From the NCBI GenBank assembly GCA_023014485.1, contig JAJOZX010003310.1:7501-71500 (forward strand): a stretch of 64,000 nt of DNA, given 5' to 3'. How positions within the stretch are numbered: the first letter of the stretch is position 1; every line of letters begins with the position of its first letter. Both the position numbers and the translations under genes were made by a program. Positions 13,301 through 25,900 of this stretch are shown piece by piece. Origin of the DNA: Bathynomus jamesi (lineage: Eukaryota > Arthropoda > Malacostraca > Isopoda > Cirolanidae). The notes below the pieces were generated by a model. The model ran no database searches. It saw only the letters and a program-made list of their open reading frames with translations, and was not told where the DNA came from.

Positions 13301-15685
13301 TAATGCTCAGAAGTCGTTTAGGAGGATCTGGAGTCATTTCTGAGCTAGAAACGTCAGGCGTTTCTGTAATTTCTTCACTTCCAGATCCACTGCATCTAAA
13401 AGGTTATATTTCATATGAATTTTTATATAAATGTAAAATAGAAATAGGAAATTTTTTAACAAGATTAAAAATAACTGAATAAAATAAGAGAAAATGAGAG
13501 TAAAAGTTATAAATTTGAAATGCCGATATATTTTCCCAACATTATTGTACCGTGATAAGGTTCCTAAAATGTTGCATTTTTTAAGTAAATATAAAAACAT
13601 ATTCGCAATAATTAAATGCGGGTTCATAATTAAAATAATATTTTAATGAAAAATTCTCGATCGTATTACCTCTGTGTGTGCTTCAACCTTGGGGACCTTC
13701 TTGGTGATCTGCGTGCAGCGTTGCTCACAATCGCACCAACTGCCATTGCACGGCTCGGACTTTTGTCTTCTGTCGCACTCATATCAGAAGAGGAGGAGCT
13801 TAGCTCCTTTTGCATTTTCTCTAGAAGCTTGGCGAAAGTCACTTTCTTATCTTGCTTCGTCGGAGAAGGTGCCAGTGAAATTAACGACGTCTCATGCACG
13901 AGTTCATGACTATCCCCTCCACTGGCTCGACGGTCTGGAGGAGGTCCTGTGGCGCAAAGTTCACTGATGTCGGCACTGAGAGTACGTTCCTAAAAAGTGG
14001 AACGAATGATAGTACGTTTCTGGGGCATTTGTTAGCGATGTCGAAAAGTTCAGTACCATTCGCGCGAAACACGTAAAAAATGCTCTCAGCAGAGGAAGTT
14101 ACGTCTACAAGTTGCATTAAAATCACGGTTCTCAAGTGTCCTTATTTCTAAGAACAAATTTGTTCTTATTTCTTAATTTTTTAATTTTTAATTTCATTTG
14201 GCTATCAGAATAAAATGTTAACGATATATTCTGTAAGCCAAATGAAATTGATTAAGAAATAAGAACAAATTTGTTCTTAGAAATAAGGACACTTGAAAAC
14301 CTTGATTAAAATGAATGCGCAATAGGGCTTTTCCTCGTGTTCTCATTAAACCAAAGATTGCAGAATAACAGTGAAGTGCACAATGAAACAAACATTGACT
14401 GCATGGAAATTATCTTCGTGGTGAACATCATGCACATCGATGATTGCAATTATTTGGATGAACACCAGGACTCCAATAAAACCATCACGGAAAGAAAATC
14501 GCAAAACAAAGGTTTTCAACATCATACAAGAAGGACCAGAGAGGTCCCCATTTTTGTCCTCAACAAATAAACTTAAAATAGACTTGGATTTGTTGAGCAT
14601 ACTTATCGTCATACTTTAATCTAAAATATATTTAAAAAAAGATCAGATTTAAATTGTTGTCTCTCCCTTTAATCAAAGTTTCTTGAAAGATTTAACTTCA
14701 GTACTACTATACACGCAAGGTGAAACGGTGTAGGCTACCCGAAAATAACAATGGCACTTTGAGGTAAGAAATTACCTTGAAAATATTACCCTAATAGAAG
14801 ATTATTAGTATTACTGAATATATGTAATGTGCTCAGATTCTGAAAAATTATTTCAGTTTTCATTTCCATTTCATAATTCCTTTTGGAAAAATTCGCGAAC
14901 AAATCAATTTAATACTGTAATGGCTTGTTGGAGACAAGTCAGAAAAATGTATTTAAAAATGCGTTCTAAGCAACTTCAAAATAAGAAACTAATTCATACA
15001 TTGCATGAAGTAGAGAATACGTACAGGAAGATATAGAGAGAAAAATAATTGGTTATACAACAACCAAATACAGAGGAAATTGTTTTCTTCCAATGAAATG
15101 CATGAGTTGCTATATTTGCTAGCCAATACAAACGGATAACTCAACCATGCTTATAAATAATAAGTGCGATGGTACCGTAGTTGCATTAATCACGTGAACC
15201 GGTTGGTAAATGGTTAGAACATGTGGTTGGAAAAAATATTTTTCTCTGTGCAGAGCTCGTGAAATGCGAAGTTTGTAAACAGTTACAAACAAAGCTTTAG
15301 GAAAATGAAATGAGCAACAGCATGCGCAACATTTATTTTGCAAACGCCTACAATGCAAGTAAGATTTGGTAAAAAATTTATGAGGATTTTAGACGCATTC
15401 CCAAAGTAAATTTTGAAGGTGTTTTTTCAGTATTAAAATATATCACAGAAATAATTTTAGCCTCTGAAATTTTGCTTTTATACAAGCAGTTTCAAACATG
15501 AAGGAAGTATAATGTTAAAAAAAAATCAAAGAAGCTAATAAGTTATGAAAGCAAGAGCCTGTACATTGCCTCTTACATAATTTCATAAGTTAATTTTCAT
15601 TTAAATAATGACCTTTAATAATACTTCTTAATTAATATCAACTTTAAACCAACTCATTATAAATTTAGCTAAGCTACGATTTTCG

Positions 15686-15763
<78 letters not shown>

Positions 15764-18700
15764 AAAATGCCAAATTAAAAATAAAAGATAAAATATATAT
15801 GACAAAATATATAAACATGAGGAAGAGAGAAAATAAATTGTGAAATATTGCAGGGTATATATGTATTTGAGAATTATAAACACCATGGTAAATTGCTGTA
15901 AAGACTATTACAAAGTATACAAATACAGTATGCAAAAATAAGGACCAACTGTAATTTCACCTGAAAATATATCAGATTTTAATGTAAATCAAAACATATT
16001 CTAAATTAGTAAAAAGTAATATAGCTAGACACAGTGATAAATAACCATGGTAACTGTAGCAATATTTTTTTAGATTTAGTTACTCTGAATTTAACAACGC
16101 ATTTGCTATATTCAAAAACAGAATAGAAAATTCTACAAGAAACTGCATAACAAATATAATTTTCTGTCAATGAGAAAAGTAGGGTAGATTTGGCAACATC
16201 TAGCAGGAAACGTTAAACACATGACGCAGTTTTTTTTAATTTCCTTAACAAATTGTGCTTAAGTTATTGTTTTAATAAATTTTATATATTAAACGCGAGG
16301 AGGCTTTGATTAACCTAGTTTCTGCATATTTTTTCTTCACCTAGGTCAGCTGTTCTTAACCTTTTTCGTGTCATTTCCCCCTTCGACCAGTTCGCCCTAC
16401 CCGATTTCCCCCTCCATTAGGATATGGAAAAAAGTAGCCTCGAAGACAAAATTTAATAACATTAGCGGACTTATAATGCACACTAATTATATGATCACTA
16501 GGGCGGTCAAAAGTCAATAAAGTCAAATTGTTTCCTATGGGGCACTTTTCGCTGAAACGACTGAAAATGCAATAAAAACACCTGTAGGGGGTATATTACC
16601 AAAGTTAATAGGTCAACCAAAAGTCAACTTTTACCTGTTAGGTCAAAAAATAGCAATGAGGTAAATAAAGTCAATTTTTTGGAATAAATAATTAAAATAA
16701 CTAAAAATTGGCATCCTTTTGGTTAACTGGCAACTTCGCTGCTCGTATTTGTCTTATTCAGTTATGTCCGTTCTGGTTTTGGATGTGGTTGTGTTGTATG
16801 TATTGTGGTTACTGGTTACCATTTTTGATTTGTGATTTTTTCTGATTTGTGATTTCACTGATTTCGATTTCTTTTGATTTCAGATATTTAAAATGCCAAA
16901 AGTTGCAGTTAGTTCTATTGCTAAAGTGCGCGCTATAATTGCAAAATATCCTAATGAATTCATTTGTTCAGGAAAAAATGAGCTATACTGTCAGATTTGT
17001 TGTGTTGTGGTCAAGCATGAAGCATGAATTTTGAAGATGAAGGAATCATTGTTCAGAAGGCTAAAGAGAGTGTTGCTAATGAAAAACTGCCAAAGCAACT
17101 AATGTCAATCAAAATGAATTATAGTTTGATTGCTAGCTTAGTGACTAGGATGGAAGCATCTGATTGCACCATTAGAGAGGCATATGAAACCATTTCTTCT
17201 ATCAACCTTGGCGAAGATATGTGTTCAGTCAAACAATACATTGAAACAAGACTCAAGACGAATGGTATTTGTGAAATAATTAACCTCAGTAGACCTGAAA
17301 TCTCACCAACAGTTTATGGTCAGCTTTTGCAATGTCAACCAACAACTGCCGCTGTAGAGAGATCTTTCTCCATGCTTAATAAATTATATATTAAGTAAGG
17401 ATCGCAATTTTTTGCCAGAAAATGTTGGCAAATACTTCATAATTTACCACAATCGGTCAACTGATGTAGAAGAGCAAGAATAAGTAATTAAAGTATCGTT
17501 TTTATTATTGAAAGTAAAGGCAACTTTATAAGTCAATTTTTTCAATTCGTAAGGTCAACTTTCTTAATTTTTTCGGTCAACTTTTGACTGCCCTAATGAT
17601 CACCAAACAAAATTCTGCCGTAAAAAATCACCCCTGGGGAAATTTCTCCCAGGTTAAGAAATGCTGACCTAGGCAATACCATATAGAGGGGGGGAGGTCT
17701 AATTACCCTACTCTAGGGTATTTTACCTAAAATGGAAGCCCTACACTACAGAGAAAGAACGACGCATGAACCAGTTGAACCTCATGTATCTGGCAGAAGA
17801 AAGTAGTGCAGGAAAGATTTAAATAGAGCGTCTAGGGCTAAAATTTGATTTAAAAATGGACTGATGTAAAAACTACCACTATCATTGTTAAAATTATCAA
17901 CATTTTCAATTAAAAAGGATTCGGTGGTTAATATATGGCTGGACACAGGGGCTAACGAGAAATGAGAGGTTGTGTTTCACTAGCACTATTTTTCATGCTC
18001 TTTACGATGGTACTAATCATTTTTTGTGCTAGTGCGCGGTTATAAAATTCATTTAATATATAATTTTTACGTGGAGACTCCGTGTGTGTGTGTGTATGTA
18101 TGTATGTATGTTAGCGCTCCGTGTGTTTGTATGCACGGTAATGCGTTTCGTGGACGTATCACTTGTTTTCAGATTGTCACATGGCTGGATTGGGGCCAAT
18201 TAGACACTTTTTGTGTAGATTTGGCCAATTAGACACTTTTTGCGACGTGCGCCATAGGAATTTCCTTTGCTTCATGCAGTGTGAGGACAATGGCTGAAGC
18301 TAGTGAAGGTTTTGAATGTGACAGTTGCGAGATTGAGTATTACCGCGCCATTCCTAATTATTTTGAAAATAACGAAATAACAGTGACTGCTGGAGAGCTT
18401 ATAGTGAACTAAGGAATCTCGGTATTTGCATTCCACCATCAATCATAGTGCTAACTTTGTGGACCCGAAACAAGCGCCCACCCGCAAAACATCGAACGTT
18501 TGTGGAAGGACGTCAAACGTTGGGTGCTTCGTCCTGGGAATAAAAATGTCCACTACTCGCAGTACCTAGCCCGATATATGTTCATAAGTGAACATCGAAC
18601 GGAAGAGTGCCCTCACGCCTTCCTAAGGGAAGTAGCAAAGCTCTATCCTCCAGAACAGTGAAACCCATTCCAGGTAAGTTTTATTAATCTTCACATGGCT

Positions 18701-19489
18701 TAGTATTGCCTAACCCAACCTAACCTTACCAACCTAACCTGTTTGCAGGTTAGGTTAGTTAGGTTAGGTTAGTTAGGTTAGGTTAGGTTGGTTAGGTTAG
18801 TTAATTTAGTTAGGTTAGCTAGTTTTTTATCAGAATTACATTTCCTGGTGTAGTTTTCTCTGCTTTGTTGGAATTTGACACACATTTCTTGCGCAAATGA
18901 GTAGAAACACTCCGTATTTTGGAATGGAAAAATAATAGTTTCTATTCATTTGCACAAGAAATGGGTATCAGATTCGAACAAAGCAGAGAAAACTACACTA
19001 GAAAAACGTAATTTTTATAAAAAAAATGTAGCCCCTGTGTCCAGACAAATATTTACCGATTCGGTCAATTTCCTCTTATTTTTATCTTTTATGCGTAGCT
19101 GAAGGGCTAAATTATTAGTATCAATAAAATGATCTGAGATAGTCCTTTGGTGATGTAAGGCAGAATTAGGGTCGCCGATTCTAAGACTGTATTTATGTTT
19201 ATGAATTTTATCAGCAAAATTATTAGTTTCTCCAATGTAAACTTTGTGACAGTTTCCACAGGAAATTTTATAAACAGTGGCATTATCAGAGGTAAATTTC
19301 GTTACGAAGGAAATTTCGGAGTAAGTGTAGTTTACGTCCCCCTGTGGTGCCTAGTGTAGTTTACGTTCCCCTACATTTATCCTAGTGTAGTTTACGTTCC
19401 CCTACTTTATCCGCATTATCCGCGTAGCCCTAATCAAATAAAACATTAAAACTAACGAAAATATTACGACTTAATCTAACCAATCGTCA

Positions 19490-19533
<44 letters not shown>

Positions 19534-19902
19534 TGACGATTGGTTAGGTTAAGTCGTAATATTTTTGTTAGTTTTAACGTTTTATTTGATGGATTCATTT
19601 AAAAAATGTCTCCTAAAGATCCTAGTGTAGGTTACGTTCCCCAACTTTGACCTAGTGTAGTTTGTGCCCCCTTTTGCGTCAGGGGACGTAAACTACACTT
19701 GCTCCGAAATTTCTAATAGTACAATTTATCTTAGTAACCCGATTAGTGGAATTACTTAAATACTCTCTTGTAAAATGACATTCAGTATGTAAAACTAAAA
19801 TACTTTATTGGGATCACCTGAAGATCAGGGTCCCAGCCTTCTTTAGTTAGCCTTATAAGGCTAATTAACGAAAATATTACGACTTAATCTAACCAATCGT
19901 CA

Positions 19903-19956
<54 letters not shown>

Positions 19957-22900
19957 TGACGATTGGTTAGGTTAAGTCGTAATATTTTTGTTAGTTTTAA
20001 CGTTTTATTTGATGGATTCATTTAAAAAATGTCTCCTAAAGATCCTAGTGTAGGTTACGTTCCCCAACTTTGACCTAGTGTAGTTTGTGCCCCCTTTTGC
20101 GTCAGGGGACGTAAACTACACTTGCTCCGAAATTTCTAATAGTACAATTTATCTTAGTAACCCGATTAGTGGAATTACTTAAATACTCTCTTGTAAAATG
20201 ACATTCAGTATGTAAAACTAAAATACTTTATTGGGATCACCTGAAGATCAGGGTCCCAGCCTTCTTTAGTTAGCCTTATAAGGCTAATTAACGAAAATAT
20301 CACGACGTAACCTAACCAATCGTCAAAGGCGTACAGTTGACATAGCGATTGGTTAGGTTAGGTCGTGATATTTTCGTTAGTTAGCCTTATAAGACTAACT
20401 AAAGAAGGCTGGGGGCCCTGATCTTCAGGTGAGCCCTTTTTGGGGTATTTTCCTATTATCCCGGACCCCAGACCCCGAAAATATCACAACTTAACCTAAC
20501 CAATTGTCAAGGGCATATAGTTGTTTTCTGTTATTATTATTAATAATCTTTTAAAGTCTCATTATGGACATACAAGAAATACGGTTAGGTCAACTGTATG
20601 CCCATGACAATTGGTTAGGTTAAGTTCTGATATTTTCGGCAAAAAGTCTGGGGTCCGGGATAACAGGAAAGTACCCTTTGCAAAACATTACTTTACAATC
20701 TTTTCTCAGTAATTAAAAAACCTGTGTACAAAGTCAAAGGGGATAACCCAATTCAGAAAGCATTCTTGTCACAAGGGCGGATCTAAGCATTTCAGTAAGG
20801 GGGGGTCCAAAGGAAAAAGGGCACCCCCCGCTAAAATAAAAAGGGCACAGTACTAAAAATTGTTTCTTAAAATAGACCATCAATGAGCGAGTGTAAAATC
20901 AATTGTATTGTTTTATTAGCTCAGTCCCTTCCAAATATGATACAAAATAAAAATCTAATTTGGGTACAACAATTATCACAGAAAATTTTTCAAACAATTA
21001 CAAATATCTTGCCAATTAAAAGAACTCTCCATTGCCGCCAGGACTTCCCAAGGGGGGGGGGGTCGAAATTGTAGAAAGGCGGACCTTTTGGTGCAACGAC
21101 CTAGTCACTGCGGAAAGGGTTCAGACTAGTTTAGAGAAGTTTGTGAAATTTCAAAAGAAAATGCAAAAAAATGCAAGTGTTTATTTACTAAATGATGTTA
21201 TATATTATAATATCACATCACAAGTTATAACTATGGTTACAAAAGTGGACCTTTCCTGTCAAGGGGGAGGTCGAACCCCCCTGGCTACGGGCCTGCTATG
21301 TAAGGGCACCTATGAAAACCACTGCAACTACAAATTTGGAAATACAATGTATAGTTGTATACAGATAAAGACTCAAAATAGAATTTGAATAAAATAAAGT
21401 AACCATTTGTTTTCAGAGGCATACACATCATTCAAATAGGGCACTTGCAAGAAATTGAGGCGGGGTCAGGACGTCACCGACTCCGCCCCTTCTTAGATCC
21501 GCCCGCGACTTCATAAATTTAACCTCATTATCCAAAAATTCAAGATTCCAATTCCAAAAGGGGCGGAGAAATAGGCCGATTAAATCTTTCCTTCATTACT
21601 TTCATCTGCCAGATACACGAGGTTCATGTGCCGTTCTTTCTCTATAACTTTTATTTTATTTTGTCTTCTTACACTTACATGAACGAAGAGGGGAAGGTCT
21701 GGAAAAATTTTGTCATTTTTAAAGCTTTTAGTTTTAATTTGCCATTTTCAACAGGTCATTGTACGGTTAACATTATATATATATATATACTGTATATATA
21801 TAAAATTTTTAACAAGCGATAATGTAAAGTTGTTCGGCATTGAATTACAAGTGAACAATGATTGCATATTAATTGTAAACTGCTATTTACCATATAACAA
21901 CGGCGGTAATCTAGATGAATACATTGATTTGCTGTACAAAATTAAGTCATTATCAGATAACCCCAAATATTCTCACTGTATAAATAATGGAGAACTTTAA
22001 CGCACATGTGAACTCAATTCTTTGTAGAATTGGGTAACATGTGCGAGTCGGTCAATTTAAGTATAAGTGATGTAGATGTATTAGGGGTAGCAAGTGATAA
22101 TTTTACATACGTTAGTGATATGAGTGGTACCACCAGGTGGATTGATCATTGTCTCACTCGTAATAATCTAAAGGATCGAATTGTTAGAGTTCATATTCTG
22201 CATGATTTCCTTCTTTCTGATCATAGACCATTAGAAATATTAATTAACGTTACCAATCTATGCGCAACACGACTTAACAAGAACTCAATAGGTAAGAATA
22301 ATCGCGTCGATTGGTCCAATGTTACGATGCAGCAGATAATAGAATACAAAGACAGAACAAGTCACCTCTTTAATAATTTGAAATTTTGCACCTTGCCTGT
22401 AATAATCCTTGCTCAAATGATTCTCACTGTAAACTCATAGATAGTTATTATAGTTAGATAATATTCCTGTTAAGAGAAGCAGGAAGCCCCCTGATTAAAT
22501 CTTACAACTATCATACTAAGATTATTCCTGGATGGAATGATTTTATTGCCCCCCTGAAGAGTGAATCGAAAGACGCTTATGATTTGTGGTGCTTTCATGG
22601 TAGACCCAGATTAGGCCCAGTATACTTGAATATGTGTAGAAGTCGTGGTCAGTATAAGGCGGCCATAAGGCGATGTAAACAGGAAGAAGAGTCTATTCGA
22701 GGATCAAAAGCCTGTGAAGCTCACATAAATAACGATAAAAACAAGTTTTGAAGAAATTTGGTAAGAATCAAACGGGTGTCAAAAATGTCCTCCCTCCGAC
22801 AATCGGTGGGGTGTCGGGGAGGATGAAATTGCGAAGCTGTGGAAAAACCACTATTCTAACATTCTTAACAGTGTGAGTAGGGATAATCTTAAGACAGATT

Positions 22901-25900
22901 GCAGCGAAACGATTGTGGGAGGGACAAGGGAAAATACGTTGATATCATTTTGTGAAGTAAAGAGGTTAATTAAAGAGTTAAAGACTGGTTCTGCGTCAGG
23001 GGTAGATGACTTATCGAATGAGCACTTAAAATATGCAAATGACGTAGTATGTCTGCATATATCATTGCTCCTATCAGCCATGCTGGCTCCTAGCTATATC
23101 CCTGCAGAGTTCATGAGGGTATATATCTTGCCCCTGGTCAAAAATAAGTACGGAGACATTCTGTCCAGCAATAATTACAGGCCTATTGCTGTCGCTTCCT
23201 GCTTCTCGAAACTACTAGAAAAACTCTTGTTACGCGCGATTAAATGATTTCCTATGGACATCTAATCAGTTTGGCTTTAAAAGGTCCCACTCAACTGACC
23301 TGTATCTATGTACTTAAAGAAACAATATCTAAATACATTGACAGTAATTCAACTATTTATAGCTGTTTCCTAGATATAAGTAAGGCATATGATAGGGTGA
23401 ACCACAATATTTTATTTGCAAAACTAGAAGACAGGAAGGTTCCCATGTACCTATTAAATTTATTGAAATTTTGGTATTCCCACCAATCTTTCACTGTTAG
23501 GTGGGGCAATGTACTATCCGAGTGTTTGGCTCCTCTTGCGGGGTACAAGGCTCCTTGCTCTCCCCTATGCTGTTTAATATGTATATTGACGGATTAATTG
23601 CTTCACTTAATGAGGCAACAGTGGGATGTTGTATAGAGAACACAAGGATAAATAACTTAGTTTATGCCGATGATATGGTGTTAATAAATCCCTCTGTTAA
23701 AGGTCTGGATCGGCTACTAAAAGTCTGCGAAGTGTATTCCCAGGAACATGATATTCTTTTTAATGTTACAAAAATTAAGGTTATGCAATTTCATCCTAAA
23801 AACTGCAATCAGCCAGCTGATATTCGGTTTAAAATGAAAGGTGAAGTAATTGAGGAAGTACAAGAGTTTAACTATTTGGGTCAAACTATTACCAGCTCCT
23901 TGAGTGATGACTCGGATATAAGAAAACAATCTCGAAGCCTGTGTGCTAAAGCGAATATGACCATAAAGAACTTTCGATTCTGTACAAGTGAAGCTAAAGA
24001 CACTCTCTTTCGTACTTTCTGCAGTAATATATACGGACAGCAACTGTGGGTGAATTATAAAAAAGGTTCTGGCAGAACTCTAAATTTGCTGTACGACAGG
24101 TCTTTTAGATTCTTACATAAATTACCCCCGAGATGCTCAGCTTTGCAAATGTTTGCCACCCGCAATGTCCCGAGCTTCCCGGAGGTAACAAGACGTGCTC
24201 AACACAGTCTAATGCAAAGAATTAAAAAATCAACCAACCCGATCATCCAAGCTATCCATGAGTCCTGCCATTTATCTTCTAAGCTATGGACTTCTTGGTA
24301 CGAAAACGTTTGTCTGTAGCTCCACTTAACTTCGACATTACAATATTATTTCTAATCAATTGTATATATTTCTATCCTTAGTATATGAACTGTCATTGTA
24401 TTAATAACACTGGTAAGCATATGAAATTTTTTTGTCTGCTGTGAGGGTTTTTTCAACTCATATATAATTCGACCATGCTGAATTCGAAAATGACATTGGT
24501 TTTCCTCAATCAGGTCAGGTTTTTTCTCTATTGGCCATTTATTATAAGTCCAATTTTATCCCCAAATTTATTGATTTTTTTAGCTTAAACGCTGTAGATA
24601 CGAGTAATATTATAAGAACACTCGTGAAAAATGAAAACATTGTGTGAATAAATACTTTTATTCATACAATGAATATGGAAAAAAGTTTATTGAGGAAGGA
24701 ATGAAGTTTTTTGGCTTCCGTCTGTGTTTTTCTTCGGGCACGTCTCGCTTCAAACACCAGCAATAGTCCGCCAGCATATTGATATCCCAGTTTCCCTGGT
24801 ACCTCTCTTCCATTATTTTGATATCTTGGTGAAATCGTTCACCCTGTTCCTCACTATAATCCCCGCAATTTTCAGGAAAATAGTCCAAGTGGGACCACAA
24901 AAAGTGCATTTTTATGGACATGCGCGACCCATGAGCTTTGAAAGCTTCCATCAAGTTTTCGACAACGGACTCGTATTCTGGACTTCTACGCTTGCCAAGA
25001 AAATCAGTGACAACTGATTTGAATGCCTGCCAGGCATTCTTCTCAGTTGGAGTCATTGCGTTTTCGAACTGAGTATCCTTGATCAAAGTTCGAATTTGAG
25101 GACCATCAAAAACCCCAGCATTTAGTTTAGCATCAGATATATGAGGAAATTTACTCTCGAGATATCGGAATGCTGAACCCTCCTTATTCATTGATTTGAT
25201 GAAATTTTTCATCAAGCCCAGCTTAATATGAAGTGGTGGGAGCAAAATTTTTGTTGGTGGTACAAGGGGCACTGAAACGACATTATGCGACCCAGGTTCA
25301 AAATTCTCTCTGGATGCCCATTCACGCTGTGCATAGTGCTTCTCATCCGCTCGGCTATCCCATTTGCAGAGGAAACATGGGTATTTCGTGTATCCCCCTT
25401 GCATTCCCAATACAAATGCCACAATCTGAAAAAAAATGAAAATATTTAAAGAATTTAGAGAATTTGTTCTATCAGATAAAAAAAATCTATGCATTGGACT
25501 GTATCACTTCTGTGGGGAAGTTAAGTGTTCTTATACGCTCTCAAATAACCTTTGGAAAAACAACATAGTCAATAGCAATAGTTTACTTATGATATTAGTA
25601 TTACCTTCAAATCTCCACAGATCCTCCAGTTATGTTGGTCGTATACGAGAGCATCCAGTAAAATTTTCATGTTATCGTAGCTCTCAGTAAGTTGTACGGA
25701 ATGTGCTACAGGGACTGATGCAACCCTATTCCCAATGTTGAGAAGTACTGCTTTCAAACTTCGTTTAGACGAGTCTATAAATAGCCTCCATTCTGATGCG
25801 TTATATGGCAGGCCCAAGGATTCGATTAGCCCCTCAACATTGCAGCAGTACACTAAGGAAGAGGTATTTTCGTGCACTGCAAAAAACTTGCGGAATTCTT

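Larger units (their letters stand above)
16347..17666. mobile_element. Outer hAT-like MITE split by a second hAT element
   Basis: Ends CAGCTGTTCTTAACCT and, at the right, the complement of CAGCATTTCTTAACCT. Flanking octamers are ACCTAGGT and ACCTAGGC. The element itself is short and non-coding; most of its length is the insertion at 16499-17595. Confidence 0.75.
17926..19057 (+). mobile_element. Merlin DNA transposon, degenerate
   Basis: Terminal repeats begin GGTTAATATATGGCTGG and, inverted, GGTAAATATTTGTCTGG, continuing ACACAGGGGCTA in both. Perfect 8-bp duplications GATTCGGT flank it (17918-17925, 19058-19065). GG ends, an 8-bp duplication and an IS1016-like transposase are the Merlin signature. 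It inserted in the Penelope-like remnant. Confidence 0.85.
17700..19820 (-). pseudogene. Penelope-like element, GIY-YIG end, interrupted
   Basis: The minus strand around 19290-19066 reads [20 protein letters not shown], the start of a GIY-YIG endonuclease with CxxC and YIGET. It continues through [19 protein letters not shown] and, beyond the Merlin insertion, through [14 protein letters not shown] at 17925-17755. This is the C-terminal endonuclease of Penelope-like retroelements. The reverse transcriptase part is not seen. The remnant is cut by Merlin at 17926-19057 and by a MITE at 19318-19705. Matching non-coding sequence in the opposite orientation lies near 21555-21700. Confidence 0.8.
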
